The translations under genes were made by a program, and so were the position numbers. The notes under the pieces are model-generated. The model did not search any database and was not told where the DNA came from. It worked only from the letters and a program-made list of their open reading frames with translations. From Rhodospirillaceae bacterium (lineage in GTDB: Bacteria > Pseudomonadota > Alphaproteobacteria > TMED109 > TMED131), in assembly GCA_902547175.1 (NCBI GenBank), contig CACCMS010000020.1, positions 1 through 17,088 on the forward strand: DNA of 17,088 nucleotides, in the 5' to 3' direction. Positions within the stretch are counted from its first letter, which is position 1; every line of letters starts with the position of its first letter. Positions 1 through 9,900 of the stretch are shown piece after piece.

Positions 1-1046
1 CTCTAGCGCTTGGTCCTGTTGCTGGATTAGGGGCAGCAAGACTTGTAAGCAGTCATTATTCTATAATGGTTAGAAAGGTTAGCCAAATCTTTGTTGCTGG
101 TCCCCCCTTAGTAGAAAAGATAGGAGAAAAAGTTACAAAAGAAGAATTAGGCGGAAGTGAAATACATGGTAATAATGGAGTAATAGATGATGTTGCTGAA
201 AATGAAGCAGAAGCAATGGAAATGGCAAAAACGTTTTTGTCATATATGCCAAGTTCGATCCATTATCTTCCTAAAAAAGAAATAACTGAAGACGACCCTT
301 TAAGAAAAGATGCCTTTTTGCTCAGTATTATTCCTAAAAATAAAAGAGAAGGCTATGACATACTTCCTATTATAGAAAGTGTAGTAGATAAAAATTCTTT
401 TTTTGAATTAGGTAAAAAATATGGATTATCTGTAGTTACTGGGTTTGCAAGACTAGATGGTTTTCCTATTATAGTTTTAGCTAATAATCCTCAAGTATAT
501 GGAGGTGGCTGGACAACTAATGCATGCAAAAAAATTATCAAAATCATGGACCTAGCACAAGTATTTCACTTTCCAGTATTAAACTTTATTGATAACCCTG
601 GTTTTATAATCGGAAAGAATGCTGAAAGAGATGGAACAATAAAGTATGGAGCTAAAGCTTTAGCTGCAATATATCAATTTAAAAACCCTATGTGTTCAAT
701 TATATTAAGAAAAGTTTTTGGAGTTGCTGGGGCTGCACATACTAATCATATGAATTTTAAATTTAGGTTTGCTTGGCCTTCTGCTGATACAGGGTCATTA
801 CCATTTGAAGGCGGTATTGAGGCAGCTTATAAATCAGAAATTAGTCAATCAAAAGATCCTGAAAAATTTATTAAAGACAAGTACATCAAACTTAATTCAT
901 TAACTTCTCCATTCAGGACTGCAGAAAAATTTTTATTAGAAAATGTAATAGATCCTAGAGACACTAGAAAAGAAGCGTGTATATGGATAAAACTTGCTTA
1001 CAAAAGACTTAAAACTGGATCAAGTTCATTTGGATATAGACCTTAG
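1..1046 (+). CDS. Acyl-CoA carboxylase carboxyltransferase (beta) subunit, 5'-truncated
   Basis: This is the C-terminal ~347 residues of a biotin-dependent carboxyltransferase of the propionyl-CoA/methylcrotonyl-CoA/acetyl-CoA carboxylase beta family. Such subunits move the carboxyl group from carboxybiotin to an acyl-CoA in the cytoplasm. The frame is open from base 3, well before the first ATG at 66, and reads LALGPVAGLGAARLVSSHY, a typical stretch of this family, so the gene begins outside the window and the ATG at 66 is internal. The crotonase-like fold continues with IFVAGPPLV, a GGWTTNACKK segment, FIDNPGF (C-terminal CoA/oxyanion region), FGVAGAAHTNH and the usual C-terminal VIDPRDTR. 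Acyl-CoA specificity cannot be read from this part; propionyl- or a medium/branched acyl-CoA is likely. The biotin-carrying subunit is not in view. The stop overlaps the convergent ilvA stop by 4 nt. Confidence 0.9.
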   Translation, partial: LALGPVAGLGAARLVSSHYSIMVRKVSQIFVAGPPLVEKIGEKVTKEELGGSEIHGNNGVIDDVAENEAEAMEMAKTFLSYMPSSIHYLPKKEITEDDPLRKDAFLLSIIPKNKREGYDILPIIESVVDKNSFFELGKKYGLSVVTGFARLDGFPIIVLANNPQVYGGGWTTNACKKIIKIMDLAQVFHFPVLNFIDNPGFIIGKNAERDGTIKYGAKALAAIYQFKNPMCSIILRKVFGVAGAAHTNHMNFKFRFAWPSADTGSLPFEGGIEAAYKSEISQSKDPEKFIKDKYIKLNSLTSPFRTAEKFLLENVIDPRDTRKEACIWIKLAYKRLKTGSSSFGYRP

Positions 1047-2245
1047 TTTTCAATTTTTTCTCTAACTTTAAATCCTAACTTTTTAATTAGATTTATAATT
1101 TTATTTGCATGTTTTTTATCTTGCGTCTCTAAAGTAATATTTAATCTTGCAGCTCTGACAGAGAGATCTAATGTAAACCTACTATGCTCGACTGCTAGTA
1201 TATTTATTTTTTCAATTGAACATAATTTAGATATTTCATTAAGCTGACCTGGCTTATCCTCCATATCTATAGAGAGAGTTAAAACCTGTTTTTTTCTTGC
1301 CAATTCTCTCATTAATAATGATGAGAGAACTCTTGAATCTAAATTACCTCCGCAAGCAATAATTCCTATATCATCGCTTTTTTTTCTATCTATACTTTCT
1401 AATACAGCAGCTAAACCTAGAGCACCTGCTCCTTCTACTAAGGTTTTATCATTTAACAAAAACATTGAGATAGCTTGCTCAATAGAACTCTCTTTAACTA
1501 ATATAGTCTCATCAACTAGTTCTTTGATAATTTTTAAATTTTTCTTCCCTATTTTATTAACTGCTACTCCCTCAGCTATAGTACTTTTTTCAAATGACTT
1601 TTTAGTTTTATAAAAACTGTTATATAAAGAAGGAAAGTTTTCAGTTTCCACTCCTATTATTTTTATATTTTTGTTTAAATTTTTAGCTACTATTGCGCAA
1701 CCAGAAATTAATCCTCCTCCTCCAACTGGTATATATATTTTTTTTAGATTAGGATGCCTCTGTAAAAATTCTAACATTAATGTACCTTGTCCACATATCA
1801 CATCATAATCATTAAATGGATGGATTTTTACGAAATTATATTTTTCTACTAACTTATCTACATGCTTTTCAGACTCTAAAACATTATTACCATGTATAAT
1901 TACATTAGCTCCATAGTCTATATTTTTTCTTATCTTCTCAAAAGGAGTATTGTTTGGCATTACAATGGTAGCTTTAATACCTAAATATTTACAACCTAGT
2001 GAGAGACCCTGAGCATGATTCCCAGCTGACATAGCTATTACACCTTTTTTTTTTTGTATCTCAGTTAATGATAAAAGCTTATTTAGAGAACCTCTGAATT
2101 TAAAAGAGCCTGTGTGTTGTTTATTCTCATATTTAACAAAAATAGATCTTCCTGTTAATTCAGATAAGGCGTAAGATAAATCACTAGGTGTATTAATGAT
2201 ATGTTGATTAATTAATTTTTTTGCTTTAATTATTTTATTAAACAT
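1043..2245 (-). CDS. ilvA: Threonine dehydratase (threonine ammonia-lyase) with C-terminal ACT domain
   Basis: This PLP enzyme converts L-threonine to 2-oxobutyrate and ammonia, the first step of isoleucine synthesis (or threonine catabolism in TdcB-type enzymes). The fold-type II core spans residues ~1-315. It contains the PLP lysine K49 in GSFKFRG, the substrate loop SAGNHAQG (73-80), the phosphate-binding loop GGGG (175-178) and IACGGN (296-301), which faces the PLP ring nitrogen. Residues ~320-396 form one ACT-like regulatory domain (LSIDMEDKPGQLNEI). The 400-residue length with a single ACT domain matches the shorter IlvA/TdcB-like group, not the ~510-residue E. coli IlvA with two. The start is the only Met near the N-terminus and lies 8 nt from the divergent neighbour's ATG. 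No clear Shine-Dalgarno is visible. The coding strand carries an 11-base A run (T run at 2045-2055 on plus). Confidence 0.93.
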   Translation of the reverse strand: MFNKIIKAKKLINQHIINTPSDLSYALSELTGRSIFVKYENKQHTGSFKFRGSLNKLLSLTEIQKKKGVIAMSAGNHAQGLSLGCKYLGIKATIVMPNNTPFEKIRKNIDYGANVIIHGNNVLESEKHVDKLVEKYNFVKIHPFNDYDVICGQGTLMLEFLQRHPNLKKIYIPVGGGGLISGCAIVAKNLNKNIKIIGVETENFPSLYNSFYKTKKSFEKSTIAEGVAVNKIGKKNLKIIKELVDETILVKESSIEQAISMFLLNDKTLVEGAGALGLAAVLESIDRKKSDDIGIIACGGNLDSRVLSSLLMRELARKKQVLTLSIDMEDKPGQLNEISKLCSIEKINILAVEHSRFTLDLSVRAARLNITLETQDKKHANKIINLIKKLGFKVREKIEN

Positions 2246-2253
2246 AAAAGTAA

Positions 2254-3297
2254 ATGTTAGAAAAAAAAAATAATATACACCCTAGAATAAAATTTCTAAA
2301 GTACTTTCCTACTATTGCTAAAAATGTCAGTATTTCATCATCAGCAAAAATTATTGGCAACTCTAATATTAAAAAAAATACAAAAATTTCAGATAATGTA
2401 ATAATAAGAGGAGATGGTGAAAAAATTGAAATTGGAGAAAATTGCCTATTAAAAAAAAGATCTACAGTTCATGTGGCTTCTGATTTATTAGGCACTAAAA
2501 TTGGCAATAATTGTATAATTGAGCAATATTCAATTATACATGCATGCTTAATAGGTAATAATGTAAAAGTAGGAGAAAATTCTGTCGTGATGGATGGAAG
2601 TACTATTGGAGATTATTCTGTAATACTTCCAGACACCTTAATTCCTCCAGGTAAAAAGTTTGATAGATTTTCACTTATATCAGGATCACCAGCAAAACTA
2701 ATAAGGAACATTGATACTAATTACTATAATAAATTCAACAATTTAAAAAGTAAATCTAATTTTAGATTTAAAGAATATTTAAAAAAAATAAACCTAAACT
2801 TTCAATCAATTAAATGTGATGCAGATAAAACATTTATTGCTTCGGATACATTAATAGGATGTAGTATTATTGCAAAACCTAATTCAAGTATATGGTTTTC
2901 AACAGTGCTTCACAGTCCAGATAATAAAGGCTCTGTCTATTTAGGCCTAGGCTCAAATATTCAAGATAACTCAATTTTTAATACAAAGGGAAAAGATATA
3001 TATATTAGCGATAGAGTAACAATTGGACATAATGTAATAATTGATGGCAATTGCAGAATAAATAATAATGCAGTAATTGGAATGGGGTCTATATTAGAAG
3101 AAAATTGTATAATAGAAAAAAATGCCTTTGTAGGAGCTAAATCATATGTTAAAGCAAATACTGTTGTTCCTGAAGGTAAAATATTCGCAGGTAACCCTGC
3201 AAAATATTTTAGAGATGTTACTAAACAAGAAAAAGAATTTTTTAGTTTAGGACAAAAAATTTATGAAAAGCTTACACTAGAATACTTAAAAAACTGA
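2254..3297 (+). CDS. Tandem gamma-carbonic-anhydrase-like left-handed beta-helix fusion protein
   Basis: The protein (347 aa) is two gamma-CA/hexapeptide-repeat units in tandem, about 25-153 and 190-321, each ending in a G-[SN]-PAK-x-x-R motif (GSPAKLIR, GNPAKYFR). Repeated [IV]-G-x-x hexapeptides fill both halves. Aligned to the archaeal Cam enzyme, half 1 keeps the RGD (R52, D54) and the His81 and His122 equivalents (H73, H96) but has Q91 for His117. Half 2 keeps the NIQD (235-238) and the His117 equivalent (H259) but has N243 for His81 and D264 for His122. In Cam each zinc is held by His81 and His122 of one subunit and His117 of the next, so the fusion could retain a composite site. Homologues act as carbonic anhydrases, CoA-thioester-related proteins (PaaY) or scaffolds; the activity here is unknown. 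There is no signal peptide. Ten A residues follow GAG's G just after the start codon (2261-2270). Confidence 0.8.
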   Translation: MLEKKNNIHPRIKFLKYFPTIAKNVSISSSAKIIGNSNIKKNTKISDNVIIRGDGEKIEIGENCLLKKRSTVHVASDLLGTKIGNNCIIEQYSIIHACLIGNNVKVGENSVVMDGSTIGDYSVILPDTLIPPGKKFDRFSLISGSPAKLIRNIDTNYYNKFNNLKSKSNFRFKEYLKKINLNFQSIKCDADKTFIASDTLIGCSIIAKPNSSIWFSTVLHSPDNKGSVYLGLGSNIQDNSIFNTKGKDIYISDRVTIGHNVIIDGNCRINNNAVIGMGSILEENCIIEKNAFVGAKSYVKANTVVPEGKIFAGNPAKYFRDVTKQEKEFFSLGQKIYEKLTLEYLKN

Positions 3298-3302
3298 TAT
3301 GA

Positions 3303-4088
3303 TTAAAAATTATAATTATCTGTTGCCGTATTCCACCAAGGTTGATCAGAGAATGCTCTAAAATCTATTTCATGTGTCCAGGCTGATCTATGTTGTTTAG
3401 TTAAATATAAATAGCTCTCAGCTATTTTTTCTGGCAAGATAAGGCCATCTTTTTCTAATCCTACTTCTTTTCTTAATTTTTCGTAAGCTTCAGGACCAAG
3501 CATTTTGCCTAAGGTATCAGGCGCATCAACAGCACCATCAATAATAGCATGTACTATATGAATTCCTTTGAAAGAAAATTCATCATTTAAAGTTTGACAT
3601 AACATTCTTCTAGCCCCCATTGCTGCAGCATGCGAATGTTGGCCCCTATTACCTCTTACAGAAGCAGTCGATGAGGTGGCTATAAAAGTCCCTCCTCCTC
3701 TTTTTACCATATAGGGAAATAAAGTTTTAGATAATCTAAAAATACCTACTGTACCCATTTTTAAACCTAAATCAAATTGTTTTAATGTTAAATCTTCTAA
3801 TTTCTTATTCCCTATTTGTGCTCCTAGATTATAAACTACTACACTAATAGGACCTAAATCCTTCTCTATTTCATGAATTAAATCTTCAATAGTGTTATCT
3901 TTAATTGCATTCATAAGTTTACCAGATGCCTTTCCTCCAGAAGCATTGATTGTATCAATCAGCTTTTTTAAACCACTTTCATCAGACCTTCTGGTTAAAT
4001 AAACATGGTAACCGTCATTAGCAAACACTTTAGCTACATTACCTCCTACTCCAGCACCTGCTCCTATTATAAGACAAATGTTTTGCAT
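3303..4088 (-). CDS. Short-chain dehydrogenase/reductase-family protein with atypical catalytic site
   Basis: This is a 261-residue Rossmann-fold protein of the classical SDR type. The nucleotide-binding glycine motif GAGAGVGG lies at 9-16, followed by the R33-R34 pair after beta-2 that suggests NADP(H) preference, and a YNLGA segment (86-90) stands in place of NNAG. The catalytic region reads TSSTAS (138-143) followed by HSHAAAM (151-157). In classical SDRs a Tyr and a Lys occupy the YxxxK positions; here these are H153 and M157, and the helix-4 Asn appears to be Gly. The C-terminal WTHEIDFR is typical of a subgroup of poorly characterised SDRs. Dinucleotide binding is likely, but ordinary SDR chemistry is doubtful. 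The gene converges with the beta-helix gene (5 nt between stops) and diverges from dld (54 nt). No Shine-Dalgarno is apparent. Confidence 0.85.
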   Translation of the reverse strand: MQNICLIIGAGAGVGGNVAKVFANDGYHVYLTRRSDESGLKKLIDTINASGGKASGKLMNAIKDNTIEDLIHEIEKDLGPISVVVYNLGAQIGNKKLEDLTLKQFDLGLKMGTVGIFRLSKTLFPYMVKRGGGTFIATSSTASVRGNRGQHSHAAAMGARRMLCQTLNDEFSFKGIHIVHAIIDGAVDAPDTLGKMLGPEAYEKLRKEVGLEKDGLILPEKIAESYLYLTKQHRSAWTHEIDFRAFSDQPWWNTATDNYNF

Positions 4089-4142
4089 ATATATGAAAAT
4101 AACATAAAATAATATTTTTAACAGTATCCATTTTTATAAACT

Positions 4143-5858
4143 ATGATTTCTAATTTACATAAAAAAGTAATCGATATAGTCGGTAAAAAAAATTTTTTAA
4201 TAAATGAAAAGGAAAAAACACCTTATACATCTGGATGGAGAACGAAACCTGGAGAATGTGAGTTTGTAGTCTTACCTGACTCACTGTCAAATATGTGGGC
4301 TGTATTAAAAATCTGTGTTGAAAATAATAAATATATCTTAATGCAAGCTGCTAATACTAGTCTAACAGGTGGCAGTACTCCTAACGGAAAATATGATCAA
4401 GGTTTAGTGATCATAAATACTACAAAATTAAAGACTATTATTCCTATTAAAAATGGCGACCAAGTGCTAGCTTTTCCAGGGTCTACTTTGTACGACTTAG
4501 AAAAAAAAGTTAAACCCTATAATAGAGCTCCTCATTCAGAAATTGGTTCCTCCTGTATAGGTGCATCAGTGGTAGGAGGTGTTTGTAATAATTCTGGAGG
4601 AGCATTAATTAAAAGGGGCCCTGCTTACACAGAATTATCTCTATTTGCTTCTGTAAATAATAAAGGAAAACTAGAACTTCACAATAAATTAGGAATAGAA
4701 CTTGGTAACTCTCCTGAAAATATTTTGAAAAACCTTGATAACGGAAACTTTAGTAAAGAAAATATAAAAAACTCTAACTTTAAAGCTTCTTCAACTGATT
4801 ATAAAAGCATTATAAAAGATACTAATGCTAATACACCTGCAAGATATAATGCAGATAAGAGGAGGCTTTATGATGCCTCTGGATGTTCTGGTAAATTAGC
4901 AGTATTTGCTGTTAGACTTGATACCTTTGAAAAGGAAAATGAAGAAAAAACTATTTATTATAGCACGAATAATGGAGAAGATTTAACCAGACTAAGAAAA
5001 AAAATAATTAATGAAATAGAAGAACTTCCAATTTATGCAGAGTATATGCATAATGATGCCTATAGTATTTCGAAAAAATATGGTAAAGATGCTTTTTATC
5101 TGATTTATTATTTAGGAACCTCTTGTATGCCATTTTTTTATAAAACTAAATCCAAGTTAGAAAGCTTTTTTAAGAACTCTAAACTCTTCTCTAGCAAGAC
5201 CTTAGATTTAATTTTAAATGCATTTGTTTCAATTTTACCAAACCAAATGCCAAAAGTTTTTGATGAACTAAATAAAAAATTTAAACATCATTTGATATTA
5301 AAATGTGATCAAAAAGATTTTGATGAAGTTTTAAAAGTTTCAAAAAATATTTTCAATGAAAATAATAAAAATAACTTATTAATATGTAGTACTAAACATA
5401 GTAAAAAATTAACGTTAAATAGATTTGTATTTGCTGGAGCCAGTGCAAGGTGTGCTAATATTTCAAGAAATGCAAATCCTGATTTGTTACCTTTTGATGT
5501 CGCTTTGAAAAGAAATGATGATAACTGGTTTCATGATATTGCAGTAGACGCAAAAAAGGACGTGCTTAAAACTTTGACAGTAGGACATTTTTTTTGTTTA
5601 GTATTTCATAGAGAGTATGTAATTAAAAAAGGCATAAATAATAATACAGTTAAAAAAAAAATTTTAAGATGGTTCGATGAAATAGGAGCAAAATATCCTG
5701 CTGAACACAATGTAGGGCATGTATATGAAGCTGATGATAACTTGAGAAAATTTTATAGAAAACTAGATCCTTGTAACATATTTAATCCAGGAATAGGAAA
5801 AACTAGTAAAACTATTAACAAACCAGATAGTAGAATAAAAGAAATTAATATAACTTGA
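4143..5858 (+). CDS. dld: Quinone-dependent D-lactate dehydrogenase (FAD)
   Basis: This peripheral-membrane flavoenzyme oxidises D-lactate to pyruvate and passes electrons to the quinone pool. At 571 residues it is the same length as E. coli Dld and collinear with it. The N-terminal FAD-binding (PCMH-type) domain has MQAANTSLTGGSTPNG (67-82), GDQVLAFPGSTLY (105-117) and PHSEIGSSCIGASVVGG (130-146), closely matching the E. coli protein. A membrane-associated middle region follows, then the C-terminal cap with GHFFCLVFHREY and YPAEHNVGH, and the end ...FNPGIGKTSK. There is no export signal; it acts on the cytoplasmic face. It is probably the first gene of an operon with the downstream efflux pair, because the adaptor gene starts at or just after its stop codon. 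The ATG has no convincing Shine-Dalgarno upstream. Confidence 0.95.
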   Translation: MISNLHKKVIDIVGKKNFLINEKEKTPYTSGWRTKPGECEFVVLPDSLSNMWAVLKICVENNKYILMQAANTSLTGGSTPNGKYDQGLVIINTTKLKTIIPIKNGDQVLAFPGSTLYDLEKKVKPYNRAPHSEIGSSCIGASVVGGVCNNSGGALIKRGPAYTELSLFASVNNKGKLELHNKLGIELGNSPENILKNLDNGNFSKENIKNSNFKASSTDYKSIIKDTNANTPARYNADKRRLYDASGCSGKLAVFAVRLDTFEKENEEKTIYYSTNNGEDLTRLRKKIINEIEELPIYAEYMHNDAYSISKKYGKDAFYLIYYLGTSCMPFFYKTKSKLESFFKNSKLFSSKTLDLILNAFVSILPNQMPKVFDELNKKFKHHLILKCDQKDFDEVLKVSKNIFNENNKNNLLICSTKHSKKLTLNRFVFAGASARCANISRNANPDLLPFDVALKRNDDNWFHDIAVDAKKDVLKTLTVGHFFCLVFHREYVIKKGINNNTVKKKILRWFDEIGAKYPAEHNVGHVYEADDNLRKFYRKLDPCNIFNPGIGKTSKTINKPDSRIKEINIT

Positions 5859-5863
5859 TTGAT

Positions 5864-6952
5864 ATGAAACATTTTTTTACACACTTTTTTATATTTTTAT
5901 TTTCGGTTAAATTTATACTTGCTCAACAAGTAAGCTTAGTAGAAGTAGATAAAGTAAAATTAGAAAAACCAAATCAAGAAATACCAATTATAGGAAGTTT
6001 AAGATCTAAAAAAATAACTAATATTATGGCTCCAGTAGCAGGAAAAATTGATAATGTATATGTTGAAGAAGGAGATTTTGTAAAAAAAGGACAACTATTA
6101 GCAAAAATAGATAATAAAAATTATGAATACCTTCTTGATATTGCTATATCCAATGAAACAAAAGCATCATCTAATTATGAAATAGCAAAACTTGAAACTT
6201 TTAATAATAAGCTTGATCTTGACAGAATGTTAGCCTTAAAAAATAGCTCGGCTTTCAATCAGTCAAAGTATGATAAACTTAAAACTTTAAATGATATTCT
6301 AAAGTCTAGAGAACAAGTAGCATCTTCAGAACTAAATGTGAGCCAAAACCTCAAAAAAATTGCTACATTAAACTTAAATAAATCTAATACTAAAGCTTTA
6401 TATGACGGTGTTATTGAGGAAAAGTACATTGAAATAGGGGAATTTGTGTCAGCAGGCAATAAAATGTTTCAATTAATTAGTAAAGATCAACTAGAAGTTG
6501 TTGCGGAAGTTCCCTCATTTAGAACTTTTAATTTATCTAGAGGTAAAAATATTAAATTTTTTACCACCGATGGTTTAGAACTAACTGGCATAGTTAGGGC
6601 TGTTGGAAAAAAGGAAAATGTAAAAACAAGAACAGTTAAGCTATTTTTAGATTTTGATAATAAAAAAAATAAATTAAATAGAAATCTAATTATAGATGAA
6701 AACGTTAATATTTTTATCCCTATATCATCTAACAAAAGTTTTTTAACTATACATAAAGATGCAATTTTAAAAAGAGAGGGATTGTCATTAGCGTATATTG
6801 TAAAAGAAGAAAAAGTTGAGATCAGACCGCTTAAACTAGGAGAAGCAGTAGGAAATAGGTTTATTGTTTTAAGTGGTATTAAAGAGAATGATATTACTGT
6901 GATAAAAGGTAACGAAAGATTAAGACCTGGGCAAAGTGTAAGTATTAAATGA
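5864..6952 (+). CDS. RND efflux periplasmic adaptor (membrane fusion protein)
   Basis: This HlyD/AcrA-type adaptor links an inner-membrane RND pump to an outer-membrane channel. The N-terminus MKHFFTHFFIFLF...ILAQQ is a signal peptide, with likely processing after LA. The lipoyl-like half-motifs are IMAPVAGKIDNVYVEEGDFV and, after an alpha-hairpin (~100-160), ALYDGVIEEKYIEIGEFV. A beta-barrel (DQLEVVAEVPSF...) and a membrane-proximal domain ending in NERLRPGQSV follow. The start is uncertain: ATG at 5864 gives a clean signal peptide, while an in-frame TTG at 5855 overlaps the dld stop and sits at better spacing from a purine-rich stretch (5838-5844). It is translationally linked to dld, and the RND permease follows 14 nt downstream. 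No outer-membrane channel gene is visible. Substrate unknown. Confidence 0.88.
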   Translation: MKHFFTHFFIFLFSVKFILAQQVSLVEVDKVKLEKPNQEIPIIGSLRSKKITNIMAPVAGKIDNVYVEEGDFVKKGQLLAKIDNKNYEYLLDIAISNETKASSNYEIAKLETFNNKLDLDRMLALKNSSAFNQSKYDKLKTLNDILKSREQVASSELNVSQNLKKIATLNLNKSNTKALYDGVIEEKYIEIGEFVSAGNKMFQLISKDQLEVVAEVPSFRTFNLSRGKNIKFFTTDGLELTGIVRAVGKKENVKTRTVKLFLDFDNKKNKLNRNLIIDENVNIFIPISSNKSFLTIHKDAILKREGLSLAYIVKEEKVEIRPLKLGEAVGNRFIVLSGIKENDITVIKGNERLRPGQSVSIK

Positions 6953-6966
6953 ATAGAGAAATTTAA

Positions 6967-9900
6967 GTGAATATAATTAAAGCATCTTTAGAAAGACCAA
7001 TTGCTATAGTTTCTGTAATAATTATGACTATTATTTTAGGTATAGTAGCCCTTGATAGAATTCCTATCCAAATAGCTCCAGATGTAAATAAGCCTGTAAT
7101 AAGTGTAACTACCTATTGGTTTGGTGCATCTCCATATGAAATGGAGAGAGAAATAGTAAACAGACAAGAAGAGTCATTGCAAGGTTTAGAAGGTGTAAAA
7201 AAAGTCACTGCTTCAACAAGAGAAGGTAGAGCAGTTATTGAATTAGAATTTGATTTAACAATGGATATGGACAGAGCCTTAATGTTAGTCTCTAATAGAT
7301 TAAACCAAATAGACGACTATCCTGATGATGCTGGTGAACCAACTCTTGACACCTCAGGTTTAGATGATAATGCTATTGCCTGGTTTATTTTAACTAAAAC
7401 ACCAGGTAATGATACTAATATTGCAGCATATGGAGACATTGTTGAAGATATTATACAAGATAGGATTGAAAGAGTTCCTGGAGTAGCAAGAACCAATGCT
7501 TATGGAAGTAGTGAAACTGAGTTAAGGATTACTATTAATCCCGAAAAAATGGCTTATTATGGTTTAACAGTTCCTAAAATTATAAATATTATTAGACAAG
7601 CCAATAGTTCTATTTCAGCTGGCGATGTTAAAGAAGGAAAAAGAGAATATATAGTAAGAGCTGAAGGTGAAATTCAATCTGAAAAACAAGTTGAAGAAAT
7701 TGTTTTAATTAGTGAGCAAGATTTAAATGGACGATTTGGAAGAGTTACTGTTAATGATATAGCAAATGTAGAATTTACTTATAAAGAACCTAGGGCCATC
7801 ATTAGATATTTAGGAAACCAATCCATTGCAATTAATGCAATTAGACAAAGTGGCGCAAATGTAATAGATGTTATGAATGGTGTAAGAGAAACTTTAGATG
7901 ACCTTAATAATAATGTTTTACCTGAATTAGGCTTAAAAATAGAACAAGTTTATGATGAAACTATATACATTGATTCCGCAGTAGATTTAGTTCAACAAAA
8001 TATATGGATAGGCGGTATACTAGCCATAATTATTTTATTAATATTTCTAAGGTCATGGCAATCTACAATAGTGATAGCAGTATCTATTCCAATATCTGTT
8101 GTAGCTGCGTTTGTAGCCATGTCATTATTAGGTAAAACAATTAATGTAATATCATTAGCTGGTATTGCTTTTGCAGTTGGTATGGTAGTAGATGCAGCAA
8201 TTGTTGTATTAGAAAATATTTTTAGATTGAAAGAAAAAGGTGAAAATATTAAATCTGCTGCTCTTAAAGGTACTAGTCAAGTTTGGCAAGCTGTAATGGT
8301 ATCAGCTTTAACAACAGTTTTAGTATTTGTTCCTATTTTAATAATGCAATTAGAAGCAGGACAATTGTTACAAGATATTGCTGTTGCTATATCTGTAGCA
8401 GTGTTGATGAGTCTTATAGTATCAGTAACTATTTTACCAGCATTAACAAGCTGGATACTATCAAGAGATAGAAATGGAGAAAAATTCAAACTACCTATAC
8501 TAGATAGTTTTGGTAAATATATTTCATCAAAAATAATTGATTATGTAAATTTTATATTAAAATCAAAAAAGTATTCTTTATATTTAGTAAGTTCTTTGGT
8601 TTTATTTGCATTAAGTATTTCATATTTACTATTGCCAAAACTAGAGTATTTACCTGAAGGTAATAGAAATCTAATATTTGGAGTTATGATGCCACCCCCT
8701 GGCTATAATTTAGACACACTTACTAATATTGCCGTATCGGTTGAGGATAAAGTAAAATCTTTATGGTCAATTGAAAGTGGAGAGGAGTCTGTAAAAGGAC
8801 AACCTCCAAAAATTAAAAATTTCTTTTTCGTTGCCATTGCCGGAGGTAGAACATTATTTGGTGCTAGTGCTGTAGAAGAAACTAGAGTAAAAGAACTAAT
8901 ACCAGTTATGACAAAATCTCTTTATGGAGAACCTGCAACCTACGGTTTTTTTTCTCAACCAGGTTTATTTGTTAGAGGTTATGGAGGTGGAAGATCTATT
9001 GATTTAGATATTATAGGTCCAGATTTAAATACAATCACAGCTACAGCACAAAAAGCTGCAGGCTTAGTTATGAAAGAATTCCCTCGTTCAGCTGGAAATC
9101 AAATGAGACCTAAACCAGGATTAATTTTAGGAGCACCAGAAATTCAAATAGTTCCAAGTAGAATAAAGTTAGCTGATAATAATGTTACTGCATCCGAATT
9201 ATCTGCAGGCATTGATGCTTTCAATTCAGGTATTAGAATTGATGAAATTACAGTTGAGTCAAAAAGGATGGACTTAACATTAATGGGTGAAGAAAACTCT
9301 ATTAGTGAAACTCAAGGAATTGAAAATATTCCAATAGTTACAACTAGTGGGAAAATTATTCCTGTTTCCTCTTTATCTAATATTGTGTATACAACTGGGC
9401 CAACTCAAATAAGACATATAGAAGGAGAAAGAGCTGTAACACTCCAAATTAAACCTGCTGATAACATTGCTTTAGAAGAAGCAATAAAAGTTGTAGAAGA
9501 AAAAATAATTCTGCCTTTAAAAGATGCAGGCCTTCCGCCTGATATTAAACTTGATATATCTGGAACAGCTGATGAATTGACTACTACTTGGAAAGCAATG
9601 TCCATTAACTTATTAGTCTCAATAATAATTGTCTATTTATTAATGACTATATTATTTGAGAGCTTTAAATATCCTTTTATTATAATGTTATCTGTTCCAC
9701 CTGCAGCTGCTGGAGGAGTGATTGGCTTATCATTATTAAACCTTACTACCTTTCAACCTTTAGATATGCTTACAATGTTGGGGTTTGTAATTTTAAGTGG
9801 TATTGTAGTCAATAATGCGATTTTACTAGTACATAGAACTTTACAAACTATAAAAAATAATAATTTAAGTGTTAATGATGCTATCTTAGATGCTACTAAT

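Noticed and set aside
66..68. ATG at 66 as the start of the carboxyltransferase
   Set aside because: The frame is open to the window edge and the upstream 21 codons encode conserved family sequence, so this Met is internal.
4135..4140. TATAAA just before dld as a -10 box
   Set aside because: It is only 2 nt from the ATG and has no matching -35, so it could not place a start upstream of the codon.
8277..8489. Overlapping open frames on both strands inside the RND permease (and similar ones at 6259-6735 and 9405-9605)
   Set aside because: They lie wholly inside genes with strong family matches, have no recognisable motifs or ribosome sites, and are shadows of the real reading frames.
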